64,000 nt of DNA from Halococcoides cellulosivorans (GCF_003058365.1 NZ_CP028858.1:1612001-1676000), one strand, 5' to 3'; shown: positions 1-9,118, counted from the stretch's first letter. Notes: a model not told the origin generated them from the sequence alone. Translations and numbers: made by a program.

Positions 1-183
1 ACCGTCGACGTGGGCGAGCGCCGTCTCGATCTCGACGTGAGCGAGGCGGAACTGGAGCGTCGCCGCGAAGCCTTCGAACCGCCCGCCCAGCAGTACGAGG
101 GCGGCGTCCTCCGGAAGTACGGCGACCTGTTCGATTCGGCGGCCAACGGCGCGGTGACCAATCCCGGCGCGAAATCCGAATGA
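1..183 (+). CDS. ilvD: Dihydroxy-acid dehydratase, C-terminal end (partial)
   Basis: Sixty codons of an open frame enter from the left edge and end at TGA. The tail reads GGVLRKYGDLFDSAANGAVTNP, split here as GGVLRKYGDLFD then SAANGAVTNP, which matches the C-terminus of archaeal IlvD (2,3-dihydroxy-acid dehydratase, isoleucine/valine biosynthesis, cytosolic Fe-S enzyme). The cluster-binding cysteines and active site lie outside the window, so function rests on the tail alone. The last bases overlap a small open frame in an ATGA arrangement. Confidence 0.85.
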   Translation, partial: TVDVGERRLDLDVSEAELERRREAFEPPAQQYEGGVLRKYGDLFDSAANGAVTNPGAKSE

Positions 184-284
184 GTGGGACGTCGATCCCG
201 ATCGAGACCGGGGCGTGGAGTGACGAAGAGGCGGACCGCGCCAAAGACCGGGTTCGCGAATCACGTGCCCAGTGGCCCCGCTGA
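180..284 (+). CDS. Small 34-residue ORF overlapping the ilvD stop
   Basis: An ATG at 180 overlaps the ilvD TGA as ATGA, the usual sign of translational coupling. It opens a 34-residue acidic/basic frame beginning MSGTSIPIETGAWSDEEADR and ending AQWPR. Composition and overlap look like a real haloarchaeal gene, but I recognise no family and there is no cysteine motif or membrane segment. It may be a conserved mini-protein co-expressed with branched-chain amino-acid synthesis, or a chance frame. Confidence 0.4.
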   Translation: MSGTSIPIETGAWSDEEADRAKDRVRESRAQWPR

Positions 285-333
285 CCGGTTTGGACGGCAA
301 CGTTGAGGGGCGTGGCGGCCCGAGTGAGTGGCG

Positions 334-1095
334 ATGGAGGTCGCCATCCTCACCGTCGGCGAGGAACTGCTGGCCGGCGACACGACGAACACGAACGCCA
401 CCTGGCTCGCCGAGCAGGTGACCGATCGGGGCGTCGAGGTCCGTCGCATTCTGACGATCCCGGACGAGCGAGACCTGATCGCCGACAGCGTTCGGGCCTA
501 TCACGAGGCCTTCGACGCCGTGATCGTCACCGGCGGGATCGGCGGGACACCCGACGACGTGACGATGGCCGCGGTCGCCGACGCCTTCGACCGCGAGATG
601 GCCGTCAGCGAAGTTTCCCTGCGCGAGGTCGAAGATCGCCTCGCAGACATCGGTGATTCGGTCCCGGAACTCGACATCGACCCCGAGGCAGAGGCATCGA
701 TCCCGGCGGGTGCGACGCCACTCTCGAACCCCGCGGGGCTCGCCCCTGGCTGTCGGATCGAGTCGGTGTCCGTCCTGCCGGGGATTCCCGGCGAGATGCG
801 AGCGATGTTCGAGGAGATTGCCGACGACTTTTCGGGCGAGGTCGCCTCGCGACTCCTCTACACCGTCGAACCCGAGGCGAACGTGACCGACGCACTGGCC
901 GCGGCGCGCGATCGGTTCGACGTGCGGGTCGGCTGTTATCCCGACCGCGATCGGCGACACAACCGGATCAAACTCAGTGGGGTCGATGCGGACGCTCTCG
1001 ACGCGGCGAGCGAGTGGCTGCTCGATACCATCGACGCGAGCGAATCGCCCGTCGCCCGTGACTGGGACCCCGGGGACGACCCCGGCCGATCCTGA
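334..1095 (+). CDS. CinA/MoaB-like molybdopterin-binding domain protein
   Basis: The 253-residue product starts MEVAILTVGEELLAGDT and carries TGGIGGTPDD at residues 66-75. These are the two signatures of the MoCF-biosynthesis fold shared by MoaB/Mog and the CinA N-terminal domain. The C-terminal nicotinamide-nucleotide amidase domain of bacterial CinA is absent, as is usual in haloarchaea, so the role is probably nucleotide or pterin binding or hydrolysis rather than NMN deamidation. The ATG at 334 is preferred to an in-frame GTG at 328. The gene stands alone, convergent with the patatin gene. Confidence 0.8.
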   Translation: MEVAILTVGEELLAGDTTNTNATWLAEQVTDRGVEVRRILTIPDERDLIADSVRAYHEAFDAVIVTGGIGGTPDDVTMAAVADAFDREMAVSEVSLREVEDRLADIGDSVPELDIDPEAEASIPAGATPLSNPAGLAPGCRIESVSVLPGIPGEMRAMFEEIADDFSGEVASRLLYTVEPEANVTDALAAARDRFDVRVGCYPDRDRRHNRIKLSGVDADALDAASEWLLDTIDASESPVARDWDPGDDPGRS

Positions 1096-1107
1096 GCGAT
1101 CGAGCGG

Positions 1108-2073
1108 TCACCGCCCGTCGAGGAACTCGCCACACCGCTCGCGCCCGAGTGCCTGCAACTCGTCGAGAAAGTCGGGATCGCGATCGATCTTCGACGACGC
1201 ACCGAACCGTTTCCCCATCGCGATACGGTGGATTGCCGTCTTCGAGAACTCCTCGGGCGGCAATCGGCCATCCTCGATCCACTCGTTGACCTGCTCGACG
1301 AAGCGGAGTTCCTGGTTCATCGAGATGTTGCCCGACAGTTCGTTGCGCCGGTCGGCGATTTCCTCGACAGTTTTCGGTTCGCCCTCGAAGGTCTGGGGGT
1401 TGACCTGAACGATCCAGAGTTCCTCGGGCTTGCGTGCCGGTGGCTGGCCCATCAGGTCGTCGATCGGCGGGTTCTGGCTGAAGAGGGCGTCCCAGTGATA
1501 GTGGCCGTGGATCTCGACGGCCTGGAACGCGTTCGGGACCGCGGCGGAGGCGAGCACCGCCTCGACGGTCACCGCCTCGTCGACGAACGTCTCGAAGACG
1601 CCCGCGTTGACGTCGACCGTGCCGACGACGAGTTCGGGAGCCTCGCGCGTGCAGAACGCCTCGATCTCGTCGAAGTCGACGTGGGTCTCCAGGACCTCAC
1701 GGATGCGGGTCTTGCCGATCTCCTCGCCTGGGACATCGTAGGGGCTCACCTCCGGGAGCGGCACCCCGGCGGCATGGAGCGCGTTGAGCTGTTTGAGCCA
1801 GCCGTTCAGCAGGCGATCGCCGAACTCCGTCGCGGCGAGATCGTTCCAGATCGCATCGACCAGTTCGGCGGCCCGATCGGGCCCCTCGCTGACGAACCCG
1901 TACCACGCCGCGAGCGCGTTGAACGCGCCGCCCGACGCGCCGCTGATGCCGACGAGTTCGAACTCGTCGTCCCAGTCGCACTCTCTGAACAGTTCTTCGA
2001 GCACGCCCGCGGTGTAGGCCGTGTGGCTCCCGCCGCCCTGGCAGGCGATCGCCACGCGTGTCGGATCACTCAT
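1108..2073 (-). CDS. Patatin-like phospholipase, candidate PHA depolymerase (PhaZh1 type)
   Basis: The 321-residue protein has the patatin fold signatures: glycine-rich oxyanion loop CQGGGSHTAYTAGVL (residues 11-25), nucleophile motif GASGG with Ser47, and the Asp195-Ala196 second half of the Ser-Asp dyad. No signal peptide is visible, so it is cytoplasmic. It lies 30 bases downstream of a 3-hydroxybutyrate-dehydrogenase-like gene on the same strand. In Haloferax mediterranei a patatin-type depolymerase of PHA granules is encoded beside bdhA. That context makes PHA mobilisation more likely than lipid hydrolysis, but substrate is inferred. Confidence 0.75.
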   Translation of the reverse strand: MSDPTRVAIACQGGGSHTAYTAGVLEELFRECDWDDEFELVGISGASGGAFNALAAWYGFVSEGPDRAAELVDAIWNDLAATEFGDRLLNGWLKQLNALHAAGVPLPEVSPYDVPGEEIGKTRIREVLETHVDFDEIEAFCTREAPELVVGTVDVNAGVFETFVDEAVTVEAVLASAAVPNAFQAVEIHGHYHWDALFSQNPPIDDLMGQPPARKPEELWIVQVNPQTFEGEPKTVEEIADRRNELSGNISMNQELRFVEQVNEWIEDGRLPPEEFSKTAIHRIAMGKRFGASSKIDRDPDFLDELQALGRERCGEFLDGR

Positions 2074-2103
2074 CGATGCCTCACCGCGAGTCCGTCGGTG
2101 CGC

Positions 2104-2964
2104 TCACGCATAGGTGTGGGTGTACCCACCGTCGAACAGGAGGTCCGCGCCGTTGAGGTGGCCGGCGTGCGAGGAGAAGCCGAACACGAACAGGTTCGCG
2201 ACTTCGGCGGGCGTCATCATCGCTTTCGTGCGGGCCTGGCCGAGCATCACGTCCTCGACAACCGCCTGCTCGCTAATCCCGCGTTCGGCGGCAGTATCCT
2301 GAATCTGATCGACCATCAGCGGCGTCAGGACGTAGCCCACCGACACCGAAAAGCCACGCAGGGTGCCCTCGCCCTCGGCGGCGATCGCCCGCGTCAGCCC
2401 GGTGATCCCGTGTTTCGCAGTGATGTAAGCTGGCTTCGCTTGCGTCGCGTACTGGCCGTGAATCGAGGACATGTTCGCGATCGCACCGACGCCGTCCGCG
2501 GTCGCCTGGATGTGTGGGATCGCCTTCTTCGCGGTATAGAAGGGCGCACGAAGCATGATGTCGGTCAACAGGTCGTATTTGTCCATCGGGAATGCCGCGA
2601 TGGGCGCGATGTGTTGCATCCCCGCGATGTTCGCGACGTAGCGCAGATCGCCCTCGTCGGCGGCGGCCGCGACGACCGCGTCCACGTCGCTGTCGTCGGT
2701 CAGATCCGTCTCGACCGGGTGATACGGGCCGGGCAGGTCGAAATCGTCGATCGTCGCGGCAGTATCCGCGAGGCCGTCGCCGTCGATGTCGGCCCCGACG
2801 ACGGTGAGTCCGTTCGCGGCGAGCGCGACGGCGGTCGCCTGGCCGATCCCCGACGCGGCGCCCGTGACGAGCGCGACGCTGTCTGCGTCGAAGTGGAGGT
2901 CGTCGAGGACGAGGAGGTCCTCTGGAGTCAGTTCCGGAGCGGTCAGATCGAAGTCGTCACTCAT
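2104..2964 (-). CDS. bdhA: SDR oxidoreductase, probable 3-hydroxybutyrate dehydrogenase
   Basis: The 286-residue classical short-chain dehydrogenase has the Rossmann motif TGAASGIG at 34-41, NIAG at 112-115, catalytic Ser at about 165-166 and Tyr180-x3-Lys184. It should oxidise a hydroxyacyl or sugar alcohol with NAD(H). The Q-K/H-rich active-site region and the downstream patatin gene on the same strand favour 3-hydroxybutyrate to acetoacetate. ATG at 2964 is chosen; a GTG two codons upstream is possible. About 25 acidic residues precede the Rossmann fold. Confidence 0.7.
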   Translation of the reverse strand: MSDDFDLTAPELTPEDLLVLDDLHFDADSVALVTGAASGIGQATAVALAANGLTVVGADIDGDGLADTAATIDDFDLPGPYHPVETDLTDDSDVDAVVAAAADEGDLRYVANIAGMQHIAPIAAFPMDKYDLLTDIMLRAPFYTAKKAIPHIQATADGVGAIANMSSIHGQYATQAKPAYITAKHGITGLTRAIAAEGEGTLRGFSVSVGYVLTPLMVDQIQDTAAERGISEQAVVEDVMLGQARTKAMMTPAEVANLFVFGFSSHAGHLNGADLLFDGGYTHTYA

Positions 2965-3075
2965 ACACACCGACCTGCGGCCGCTCCACGGAAAACGCTA
3001 GGTCACCTCAGAGTTACCGGGGCGTCAGTTCGAACTGGTCGAGAGCCGTCCATCTATCAGCGGTTCGACCAGCGT

Positions 3076-3399
3076 TCAATCGTCGTCATCCTGGTCGTCG
3101 GGAATGCGACGGATCGATTTCCTCCAGTTGTGTTTGGCCATGGATCCAGGAGAGGCGAACCGATCGTCCACGATACCGTCACCGGTTCCGAGACGGTCGT
3201 GGTCCCACCAGATGGGGTTGCGCCAGAGACCGACGAGGATCACGAGCAGTATCGATCCGAACAAAATGACGACGAGCAGGTCGGAGATCGAGTGTATTCG
3301 ATCGAGTTCGAAAACGAACTGCGGGATCACGGCCAGAAACGGCAAAATGGTGACGAGGTATAGCAATATTCGAGCGGCACCTTTCGGACATCGAACCAT
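3076..3399 (-). CDS. Small membrane protein, unknown function
   Basis: The 107-residue product has two hydrophobic segments (around residues 10-28 and 39-59) followed by a soluble tail ending in a run of aspartates (DDQDDDD). It starts MVRCPKGAARILLYL. I recognise no family. It stands alone between bdhA and the TauE gene with no overlap to either. The acidic tail suggests the C-terminus faces the high-salt cytoplasm. Confidence 0.55.
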   Translation of the reverse strand: MVRCPKGAARILLYLVTILPFLAVIPQFVFELDRIHSISDLLVVILFGSILLVILVGLWRNPIWWDHDRLGTGDGIVDDRFASPGSMAKHNWRKSIRRIPDDQDDDD

Positions 3400-3536
3400 G
3401 CTAACTCAGTTTTTGCGTGGACCGCAGAAAAGATATCGGACGAGAGCGACGGAGAGTCACCACCCATCGCCAGGCGACCGCAGGGCGAGTGACCATTCGA
3501 GCGCAGCGGTCCATTCACACCGACCGGACGTCCGAC

Positions 3537-4505
3537 TCAGGCGAGCAGTTCGACCCCGAGCACGAGCGCACCGACCAGGCCGAAGACGACGCCCAGCCCG
3601 ATCTCCATCAGATCGCTCGGGACGTACTTCCCGACGCGCGTGCCGATCGTGCCACCGACGATGACGCCCGGGATCGACCACGCGACGACGTACCACACCG
3701 GTGTCGCCGACAGCGCGTGGACGAGCGCGCCCGCGCCGGCGGCGATCCCCAGCGTGAACACGCTGGTCGCGACGGCGACCCGCGGCGGGAGGCGACACCG
3801 GACGATCAACTGGGTCGTGACGATCTCGGGCAGGCCCGCGCTGATCAGGCCGGTGATGAACCCGCCGATCGTCGCTAAGGAGAGCCCCGGCGGGCGCCAG
3901 CAGGTGTCGTAGGTGAACGTCTCGCCGTCGGCGGCCTGGATCGTGGTCGTGCCCCGACCCGAATTTTTCGCCTCCAGGAACGGGCCCTCACACTCGCCCT
4001 GTTCGCAGTCCTCCGGCGGGTCGTAGTAGACGAGAAACGCCCCGAGCAGTACGAGTCCCGCCCCGAAGAGGAGTTTGAGCAGGGTCGGGTCGACCGCGTG
4101 GGCGAGCAGGGCCCCGACGACCGTCGCGGGCACCGCCCCGACGAGCAGCCACGTCGCGGTGTCGTAATCGACGACGCCCTGTTTGACGTACGAGCGAAGC
4201 CCGTTGCCCATACCGAAGACTTCGGTCAGCAGGCCCGCCCCGATCGCCTGCGCGGGCGAGAGGCCGACCGCGAGCATGAAAAACGGGCTGAAAAAGAGCG
4301 CCCCCGAGACGCCCGCCGCGAGCGCGATCGTCGAGAACACGGTCGCGGCGGGGAACACCCACCAGTGCGCGAGAAACTGGGCGGTCGGAAACGCCGCGAG
4401 CGCGTCCGCGCCGAGCGACGGCGTCGCTCCCGAGACCGCGACCATGCCCGCCGACGCGGTGATCGCGCCGGCGAGGAAGACGCGCGGGCGAACGGGGACG
4501 TCCAT
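3537..4505 (-). CDS. TauE/SafE family anion exporter/permease
   Basis: The 322-residue polytopic protein contains the paired TSUP repeats: GVSGALFFSPFFMLAVGLSP in the first half and GGFITGLISAGLPEIVTTQL in the second, separated by a soluble loop of about 45 residues containing three cysteines (CEQGEC and TCW). TSUP proteins move sulfite, sulfonate or other organic anions. The start ATG at 4505 shares its A with the TGA of the upstream CMD gene (TGATG), so the two are cotranscribed. The frame stays open further upstream, but only in antisense to nothing useful. Confidence 0.85.
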   Translation of the reverse strand: MDVPVRPRVFLAGAITASAGMVAVSGATPSLGADALAAFPTAQFLAHWWVFPAATVFSTIALAAGVSGALFFSPFFMLAVGLSPAQAIGAGLLTEVFGMGNGLRSYVKQGVVDYDTATWLLVGAVPATVVGALLAHAVDPTLLKLLFGAGLVLLGAFLVYYDPPEDCEQGECEGPFLEAKNSGRGTTTIQAADGETFTYDTCWRPPGLSLATIGGFITGLISAGLPEIVTTQLIVRCRLPPRVAVATSVFTLGIAAGAGALVHALSATPVWYVVAWSIPGVIVGGTIGTRVGKYVPSDLMEIGLGVVFGLVGALVLGVELLA

Positions 4506-5065
4506 CACTCTCCGAAGAACTCGTCGATGCGTTCGTCCGAGGGCGTCCAGCCGACGAAGTCGCCGCCCTCGAAGGGCAGATCGACCGACGCGACGTAGTG
4601 ACACAGGCCGACGTAGAAATCGACGAGCAGGCCGATCGCGACGATATCGCCGGGATCGTACACCGCCGCGAGCGCGTCGTGAATCTGATCGGTGACCGAT
4701 CCCTCGGCAACCGCGCGGGCGTACTGGAGCAGGACGTACTCTGCGTCGGGAAACACCGAGAGGTCGTCGCCGCCGATCGCACGCATGTCGACGGTGTCGA
4801 CGCCCTTCGGACGCGCGATGTCGACGTGTTGGTGCCACTCGTATTCGGCCCGATGTGTGCGGGCGACGGTGAGGATGACGAGTTCTTTCGTGCGGGGCGT
4901 CAGTTGGTCGTAGAGGGTATTCAAATACTCCAGCGTGGCTTCGAGGATCTCGGGGTTGTGCGCCCACACGCGGAAGATATGGCGATCACCGAGGTAGTCG
5001 TCGGTGAACAGATAGTGATACGTGTCAGGGATCTCGTCGATGTCGAGCAGGTCGAGTCGAGTCAC
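4505..5065 (-). CDS. Carboxymuconolactone decarboxylase/AhpD-like protein
   Basis: The 186-residue all-helical protein resembles CMD/AhpD-fold proteins, with LTPRTKELVILTVARTHRAEYEWHQHV at about residues 55-80, the conserved helix pair with E, H and W residues. The redox CxxC of true AhpD is absent, so peroxidase activity is doubtful. GTG start at 5065 has an AATAAAA TATA-like box 23-29 bases upstream, fitting a leaderless transcript. It is the first gene of a two-gene unit with a TauE permease. Confidence 0.75.
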   Translation of the reverse strand: MTRLDLLDIDEIPDTYHYLFTDDYLGDRHIFRVWAHNPEILEATLEYLNTLYDQLTPRTKELVILTVARTHRAEYEWHQHVDIARPKGVDTVDMRAIGGDDLSVFPDAEYVLLQYARAVAEGSVTDQIHDALAAVYDPGDIVAIGLLVDFYVGLCHYVASVDLPFEGGDFVGWTPSDERIDEFFGE

Positions 5066-5087
5066 GCTCGATCAGTCGGCTGGACAG

Positions 5088-5094
5088 AATAAAA
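5088..5094 (-). promoter_or_regulatory. TATA-like box for the CMD-TauE unit
   Basis: On the minus strand the bases read TTTTATT, 23-29 bases before the GTG at 5065, in an otherwise GC-rich spacer. The spacing fits a leaderless haloarchaeal promoter. Confidence 0.5.
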
Positions 5095-5241
5095 CTGCAC
5101 CTGAGGAGCGGGTAACCGGGGGGAGGGCAGGGCCGATCAGACTGCCGTGGCGGCTCCAGTCGACGGATTCTCAGCAGCAGTGACCCAGCATCAAGATGGC
5201 GTCGCGGGGTGGCCGGCCCGACAGCTGCTGACGGTCTCGGA

Positions 5242-5898
5242 TTAGCCTCGAATCTCGATCGGTGAGCCCTCGTCGGCGACGTCGATCGCCACCTCGTTCC
5301 GCCGCATGAACGGTGGGGTCCACGGATCGTTGTACCGGAGGAGCGAATAGTCACTGCGAGCATCGATCCCCTCGCGATCGAGCGTCGCGCGAAGCTTTCG
5401 AGCGTGCCGCCGGACCCGCCAGTCCGGGGCGTACCAGGAAAACTGGTCCACGGCGACCGTCTTCGGTGGTTCGACCACGAGTCGTACGTTCGAATCGGTC
5501 GGTACCGGGGCCGTGTCGGGGCCGTACTCCGGCGGAAGGTAAAACGCCATCCGAACGCCATCGCCAGACTCGTCGGCCGACGCCGACCGAACGGGAGCGG
5601 TCATCGAAATCGAGGTGCCACCCTCCGTTTCGACCGGTGCCGTCATCGATATCGACTCGTCGCCCTGATTCGCGCCAGAAATGTAGTCGAACAGGCGGCG
5701 AAATGCGGCTCGCTGATTCGGAGCCGTCGTTTCGACGAGGACCGTCTCTGGGTACTCCCGCAGTTCGACGCCGTCGATCGTCTCACGGTGCTCGTAGGGG
5801 ATCGATTCCGCCGTTCTCGATGAGTAGAGTCCCCAACCGATCCAGCCTGCCAACGCCACTGTACCACCGACAACCAATGCCTTGATAGCAACCCTCAT
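5242..5898 (-). CDS. SOUL family heme-binding protein, membrane anchored
   Basis: The 218-residue product begins MRVAIKALVVGGTVALAGWI, one N-terminal hydrophobic anchor, then a SOUL/HEBP domain: IDGVELREYPE early, the repeated MTAPV boxes (ISMTAPVETEGG and ISMTAPVRS) and the C-terminal WTPPFMRRNEVAI. SOUL proteins bind heme or porphyrins; the anchor suggests an extracytoplasmic domain. The ATG at 5898 is chosen because the domain and anchor start there; longer in-frame starts add unrelated basic sequence. Monocistronic. Confidence 0.85.
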   Translation of the reverse strand: MRVAIKALVVGGTVALAGWIGWGLYSSRTAESIPYEHRETIDGVELREYPETVLVETTAPNQRAAFRRLFDYISGANQGDESISMTAPVETEGGTSISMTAPVRSASADESGDGVRMAFYLPPEYGPDTAPVPTDSNVRLVVEPPKTVAVDQFSWYAPDWRVRRHARKLRATLDREGIDARSDYSLLRYNDPWTPPFMRRNEVAIDVADEGSPIEIRG

Positions 5899-6056
5899 AC
5901 GGAACCTTCGTCTCCCAGAAAAATGAATGGACTGGCCCCCAAGAACGCCGTCCAGCCACGTCGTTCGATCGCATCGGTCGCCCGTCGTCGGGGGGTCGGC
6001 GGCAGTCGAGGGGTGTGGACTCAACGTTTTTCGTGCGCGGGACCGTCATCTCGGCT

Positions 6057-6248
6057 ATGCTCCGATCGGTGCTCTCGCGACTCCCGTTCGTGCAGGGGGC
6101 GGATCAGGAGGCCAGCGACGACGATTCGGCGGGGTATCTGCCCTCGCAGCTCGACGCGTCAGTCCTGTTCGCCCACGGCCTCGGCACCGAGGAGGTCGAA
6201 GCGGCCGAGTCCAGGGCCGAAGAACTCGAAGCCGTCCACGATCGATGA
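6057..6248 (+). CDS. Small acidic protein, unknown function
   Basis: The 63-residue product starts MLRSVLSRLPFVQG, a short amphipathic N-terminus, followed by an acidic helix-rich tail (GTEEVEAAESRAEELEA). An in-frame GTG at 6015 would add 14 residues. No family is recognised. It is divergent from the SOUL gene across a short spacer. Composition is typical of haloarchaeal mini-proteins. Confidence 0.5.
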   Translation: MLRSVLSRLPFVQGADQEASDDDSAGYLPSQLDASVLFAHGLGTEEVEAAESRAEELEAVHDR

Positions 6249-6425
6249 GGGGGTGCCGATCGCGACCGTCCGGCCGGGTTTCGCTGAGGTAATTCCGTTT
6301 CACCCACCTCAACAGCGCATTAATCGGTGGAACCACTTGGTAGGTGTACGCGACTCGGGCGACCGAGTGTGATCCCAATGGTCGAGATACCGATCCTCGG
6401 CGGACGACTCTGATCGCCCACTCCA

Positions 6426-6692
6426 ATGGACGACCCCAACTGCCCGGTCCTGGCCGCCGCCGTCGCTCGCTACGATCGTACGGACCGACCGGTCTCGGTG
6501 GCAGCCATCGGGACAATCCTGGATCGGGATCCAGAGGAGATCGCCGGCCGCATCGATCGACTCCGTGCGTGTGAACTGCTCGCCCGTGAGGGCGACGGGG
6601 ACCGCTATCGACCGACAGTGACCGGGCGAGAGTTTCTGGCGCTCGACGTGGAGTGTGGCCCGATCGTCGTCGACCCCGACGACTGCCGATAG
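6426..6692 (+). CDS. Small winged-helix regulator-like protein
   Basis: The 88-residue protein reads as one helix-turn-helix unit: a helix near VLAAAVARYD, then VSVAAIGTILDRDPEEIAGRIDRL as the HTH, and a wing LLAREGDGDRYRPTVTGREF. This pattern is common among stand-alone haloarchaeal winged-helix proteins. It ends 38 bases before another DNA-binding protein on the same strand, so the two may be expressed together. Target unknown. Confidence 0.6.
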   Translation: MDDPNCPVLAAAVARYDRTDRPVSVAAIGTILDRDPEEIAGRIDRLRACELLAREGDGDRYRPTVTGREFLALDVECGPIVVDPDDCR

Positions 6693-6730
6693 CGAGAACG
6701 CCTATACTGTCGGCCCACGAGGATCGAGGC

Positions 6731-7336
6731 ATGCCCGACGAATCTCGTGATGCCCTCCAGTCGTCACCGACCGCCGGCGACGACCTCTCCGACCGCCCGT
6801 ACGCGATCTACCGGTGTCAGGACTGTGCGAACGTCGTCCTCTCGATGCAGGACTGCGAGGGCGGGATGACCTGTCACGACGAGCCGATGGAACGGGTCCG
6901 GGAGCCGTCGATGGAGATCCAGCCGCCCGATCTCCGGGAGGTGCTGCTCGACGCGTTCGGCCTGCCGCGGGCGGGTTTGGACATCTGTCTGTGTGTCGTC
7001 GGGGAGGGTCCGCTCTCGCCGGCGGAGGTCGCCGCCGAACTCGACTACGACGAGAGCACGATCCGGAGCTATCTGAACGAACTCGTGGATCTGGGCCTGC
7101 TCCAGAAATCCCAACTCAACCGCGAATCGGGTGGGTTCGTCAACGTCTATCACTCGGTCGATCTCGACGCGATGCGCGAGGACACCCTGATCGGCTTTTA
7201 CGTCTGGGCGGGCGAGGCCGCCGCGCTCATCGAGGAGGCGAATTTGACGAAAGCCGATTATCTCGACGCCGACCACGAGGCGGGCCTCGAAACCGTGTTC
7301 TGGGAGGAGTTCGCGGGCGATCGCGAAGAGTCCTGA
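6731..7336 (+). CDS. HTH regulator with N-terminal metal-ribbon-like segment
   Basis: The 201-residue protein begins with IYRCQDCANVVLSMQDCEGG, then TCHDEPMERV, a Cys-rich ribbon-like segment around residues 25-55. A winged helix follows (LSPAEVAAELDYDESTIRSYLNELVDLGLLQKS, about 95-130) and then a C-terminal acidic domain. This looks like a redox- or metal-responsive transcription factor. The ATG at 6731 is chosen because the frame upstream overlaps the previous gene. Family-level function is not established by sequence. Confidence 0.65.
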   Translation: MPDESRDALQSSPTAGDDLSDRPYAIYRCQDCANVVLSMQDCEGGMTCHDEPMERVREPSMEIQPPDLREVLLDAFGLPRAGLDICLCVVGEGPLSPAEVAAELDYDESTIRSYLNELVDLGLLQKSQLNRESGGFVNVYHSVDLDAMREDTLIGFYVWAGEAAALIEEANLTKADYLDADHEAGLETVFWEEFAGDREES

Positions 7337-7459
7337 CGGCGTCGTCGACGGCCCCGCTCACTCGATACAGCAACTCATCGTCGAGATGTCCCGATCGAAG
7401 GCCTGACAGGCGCGCTCGAATGACTCGGAGATGTGGCGTGAGTGATCTGCCCTGGACGC

Positions 7460-9118
7460 TCAGACGTCGACGTCGTCGAGGTCGTCGAGATCGGCCGACT
7501 CGTCGCTGTCGACTTTGAACAACGCCACCCGGTCGTGAAGTCGGTCGCTCATCACCGCGAGTTCCTGAGCGTTGGCCGCGACCTCCTCCATCGCGGTCGC
7601 CTGCTCGTCGACCCCGCCAGAGATCTGCTGGATCGACGCCGTGATCTCCTCGCTCATCCCCGCGGTGTCTTCGATGGCCGCGTTGACCACTTCGGTGTTT
7701 TCGGCTTGAGATTCGACGGCGTCGGAGATCTCGCCGACGCCCTGACTGGTCTCCCCGATTCGCTCGTCGATCGTCTCCAGTCGGTCGGCCAGGTCATCGA
7801 CCTCGTCGGCCCCCTGTTCGACTTCGTCGTTGGCGTCCTCGATGCTCTCGACGAGATCACTGGTCTGGTGCTGGACGCTCTCGATGATCGTGACGATCTC
7901 GTCGGCCGAGTCCTGGGACTGCTCGGCCAGCGATTTGACCTCCTCTGCCACGACAGCGAACCCATCGCCGGCGTCGCCCGCGCGGGCGGCCTCGATGTTC
8001 GCGTTGAGCGCGAGGATGTTCGTCTGATCTGCGATATCCGCGATGATGTCGATGATGTCTCCGACCTCTGCCATCGAGTCCTCCAGCGAGTCGATACGCT
8101 CAGCGACCGTCGAGGTCGCAGTCGTCGCGTCCCGGATCTGTTCGACCGTGACGCTCGCGTCGTCGACGCTCGTCTCCGCGATGTCGGCCACCGACTCGGA
8201 CTGGGCGTCGATCTCCTGGAGCGTCGCGGTGATCTCCTCGATCGACGCCGAGAGGTCGTCGACGGTCTCGCTAGCCCGCTGGGACTGGTCGGCCAGATCG
8301 TCCGCCCCACTGGCCAGTTCGGTCGACCCCGCGTCGATCTGCTGGATCGACGCCGTCACCTCCTCGCTGTTCGCGCTGAGCGACTCGCTCGTCGAACTCA
8401 GGTCGTCGGCACTCTCGATCGACGCCCCCACGACCGACCGGATGTTGTCGGTCGCTCGACCGATGTGATCGTTGAACGTGAGGAACTCCTCGTAGACGGC
8501 CTGGGCCTCCGCGTAGTCCTCGGCGGGTTCTGGCACCGTCGGGTCGATCGTCAGATCGCCCGCCGCGAGACGCTCGAACGTGCCCTGGAGATCGTCCAGA
8601 ACGTCACGCTGGTACGTTTCCAGGAACTGCGTTTTCTCGCGCTGGCGGCGGTGTTCGGTCACCTCTGCGTCGACGAGCATCGCGCCCGTCACCGTGCCCG
8701 TCTCGTCGGAGAGTTGCGTCACCGTCCGTTCGAGGGGCGTCTCGGTGTCGCCCACGAGCACCGTCTCTGCGCGCTGCTGGATGTCCTCGCCGCGCGCGAG
8801 CGCCTCGGAGACGATGTCGCTCGCCTCGCTGCCCTCGGCTTGCAGGTCGTGGGGAGCGTCACCGACGGCCTCCGCCTCGGTGGTGTCGTACAGTTCGAGT
8901 GCCCGATCGTTGACATGAGTGATCCGACCGTCCTCGTCGACCACCAGCGTCGGTTCCTGGAGGCCGTCCAGAATGCTCCGGACGAGGGCCTGGGCGGGAT
9001 CCCCCCGCTCGTCGCCCGGATCCGAGTCGACGGACTGTGTCGGGTCTCGGTCCTCCGAGACGTCATTCCACGCGACCGACTCCCGACTCTGCTCGGCAGG
9101 CGAGTCGTGCTGTGCCAT
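7460..9118 (-). CDS. Soluble methyl-accepting taxis transducer with PAS domain
   Basis: The 552-residue transducer has no membrane segment. A disordered N-terminus (1-45) is followed by a PAS domain (about 45-160, [20 protein letters not shown]), a linker, and a long coiled-coil signalling domain (about 210-530). The conserved hairpin tip around [20 protein letters not shown] binds CheA/CheW. It should sense a cytoplasmic cue such as redox or a metabolite and drive the archaellum switch. The archaellar adaptor proteins CheF lie 44 kb away in the window. An AT-rich spacer upstream contains TATA-like sequence. Confidence 0.92.
   Translation of the reverse strand: MAQHDSPAEQSRESVAWNDVSEDRDPTQSVDSDPGDERGDPAQALVRSILDGLQEPTLVVDEDGRITHVNDRALELYDTTEAEAVGDAPHDLQAEGSEASDIVSEALARGEDIQQRAETVLVGDTETPLERTVTQLSDETGTVTGAMLVDAEVTEHRRQREKTQFLETYQRDVLDDLQGTFERLAAGDLTIDPTVPEPAEDYAEAQAVYEEFLTFNDHIGRATDNIRSVVGASIESADDLSSTSESLSANSEEVTASIQQIDAGSTELASGADDLADQSQRASETVDDLSASIEEITATLQEIDAQSESVADIAETSVDDASVTVEQIRDATTATSTVAERIDSLEDSMAEVGDIIDIIADIADQTNILALNANIEAARAGDAGDGFAVVAEEVKSLAEQSQDSADEIVTIIESVQHQTSDLVESIEDANDEVEQGADEVDDLADRLETIDERIGETSQGVGEISDAVESQAENTEVVNAAIEDTAGMSEEITASIQQISGGVDEQATAMEEVAANAQELAVMSDRLHDRVALFKVDSDESADLDDLDDVDV

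Noticed and set aside
1228-3363. 711-residue open frame on the + strand
   Set aside because: It is antisense to the patatin, SDR and membrane protein genes, and has no domain-like order. High-GC DNA leaves such long shadow frames.
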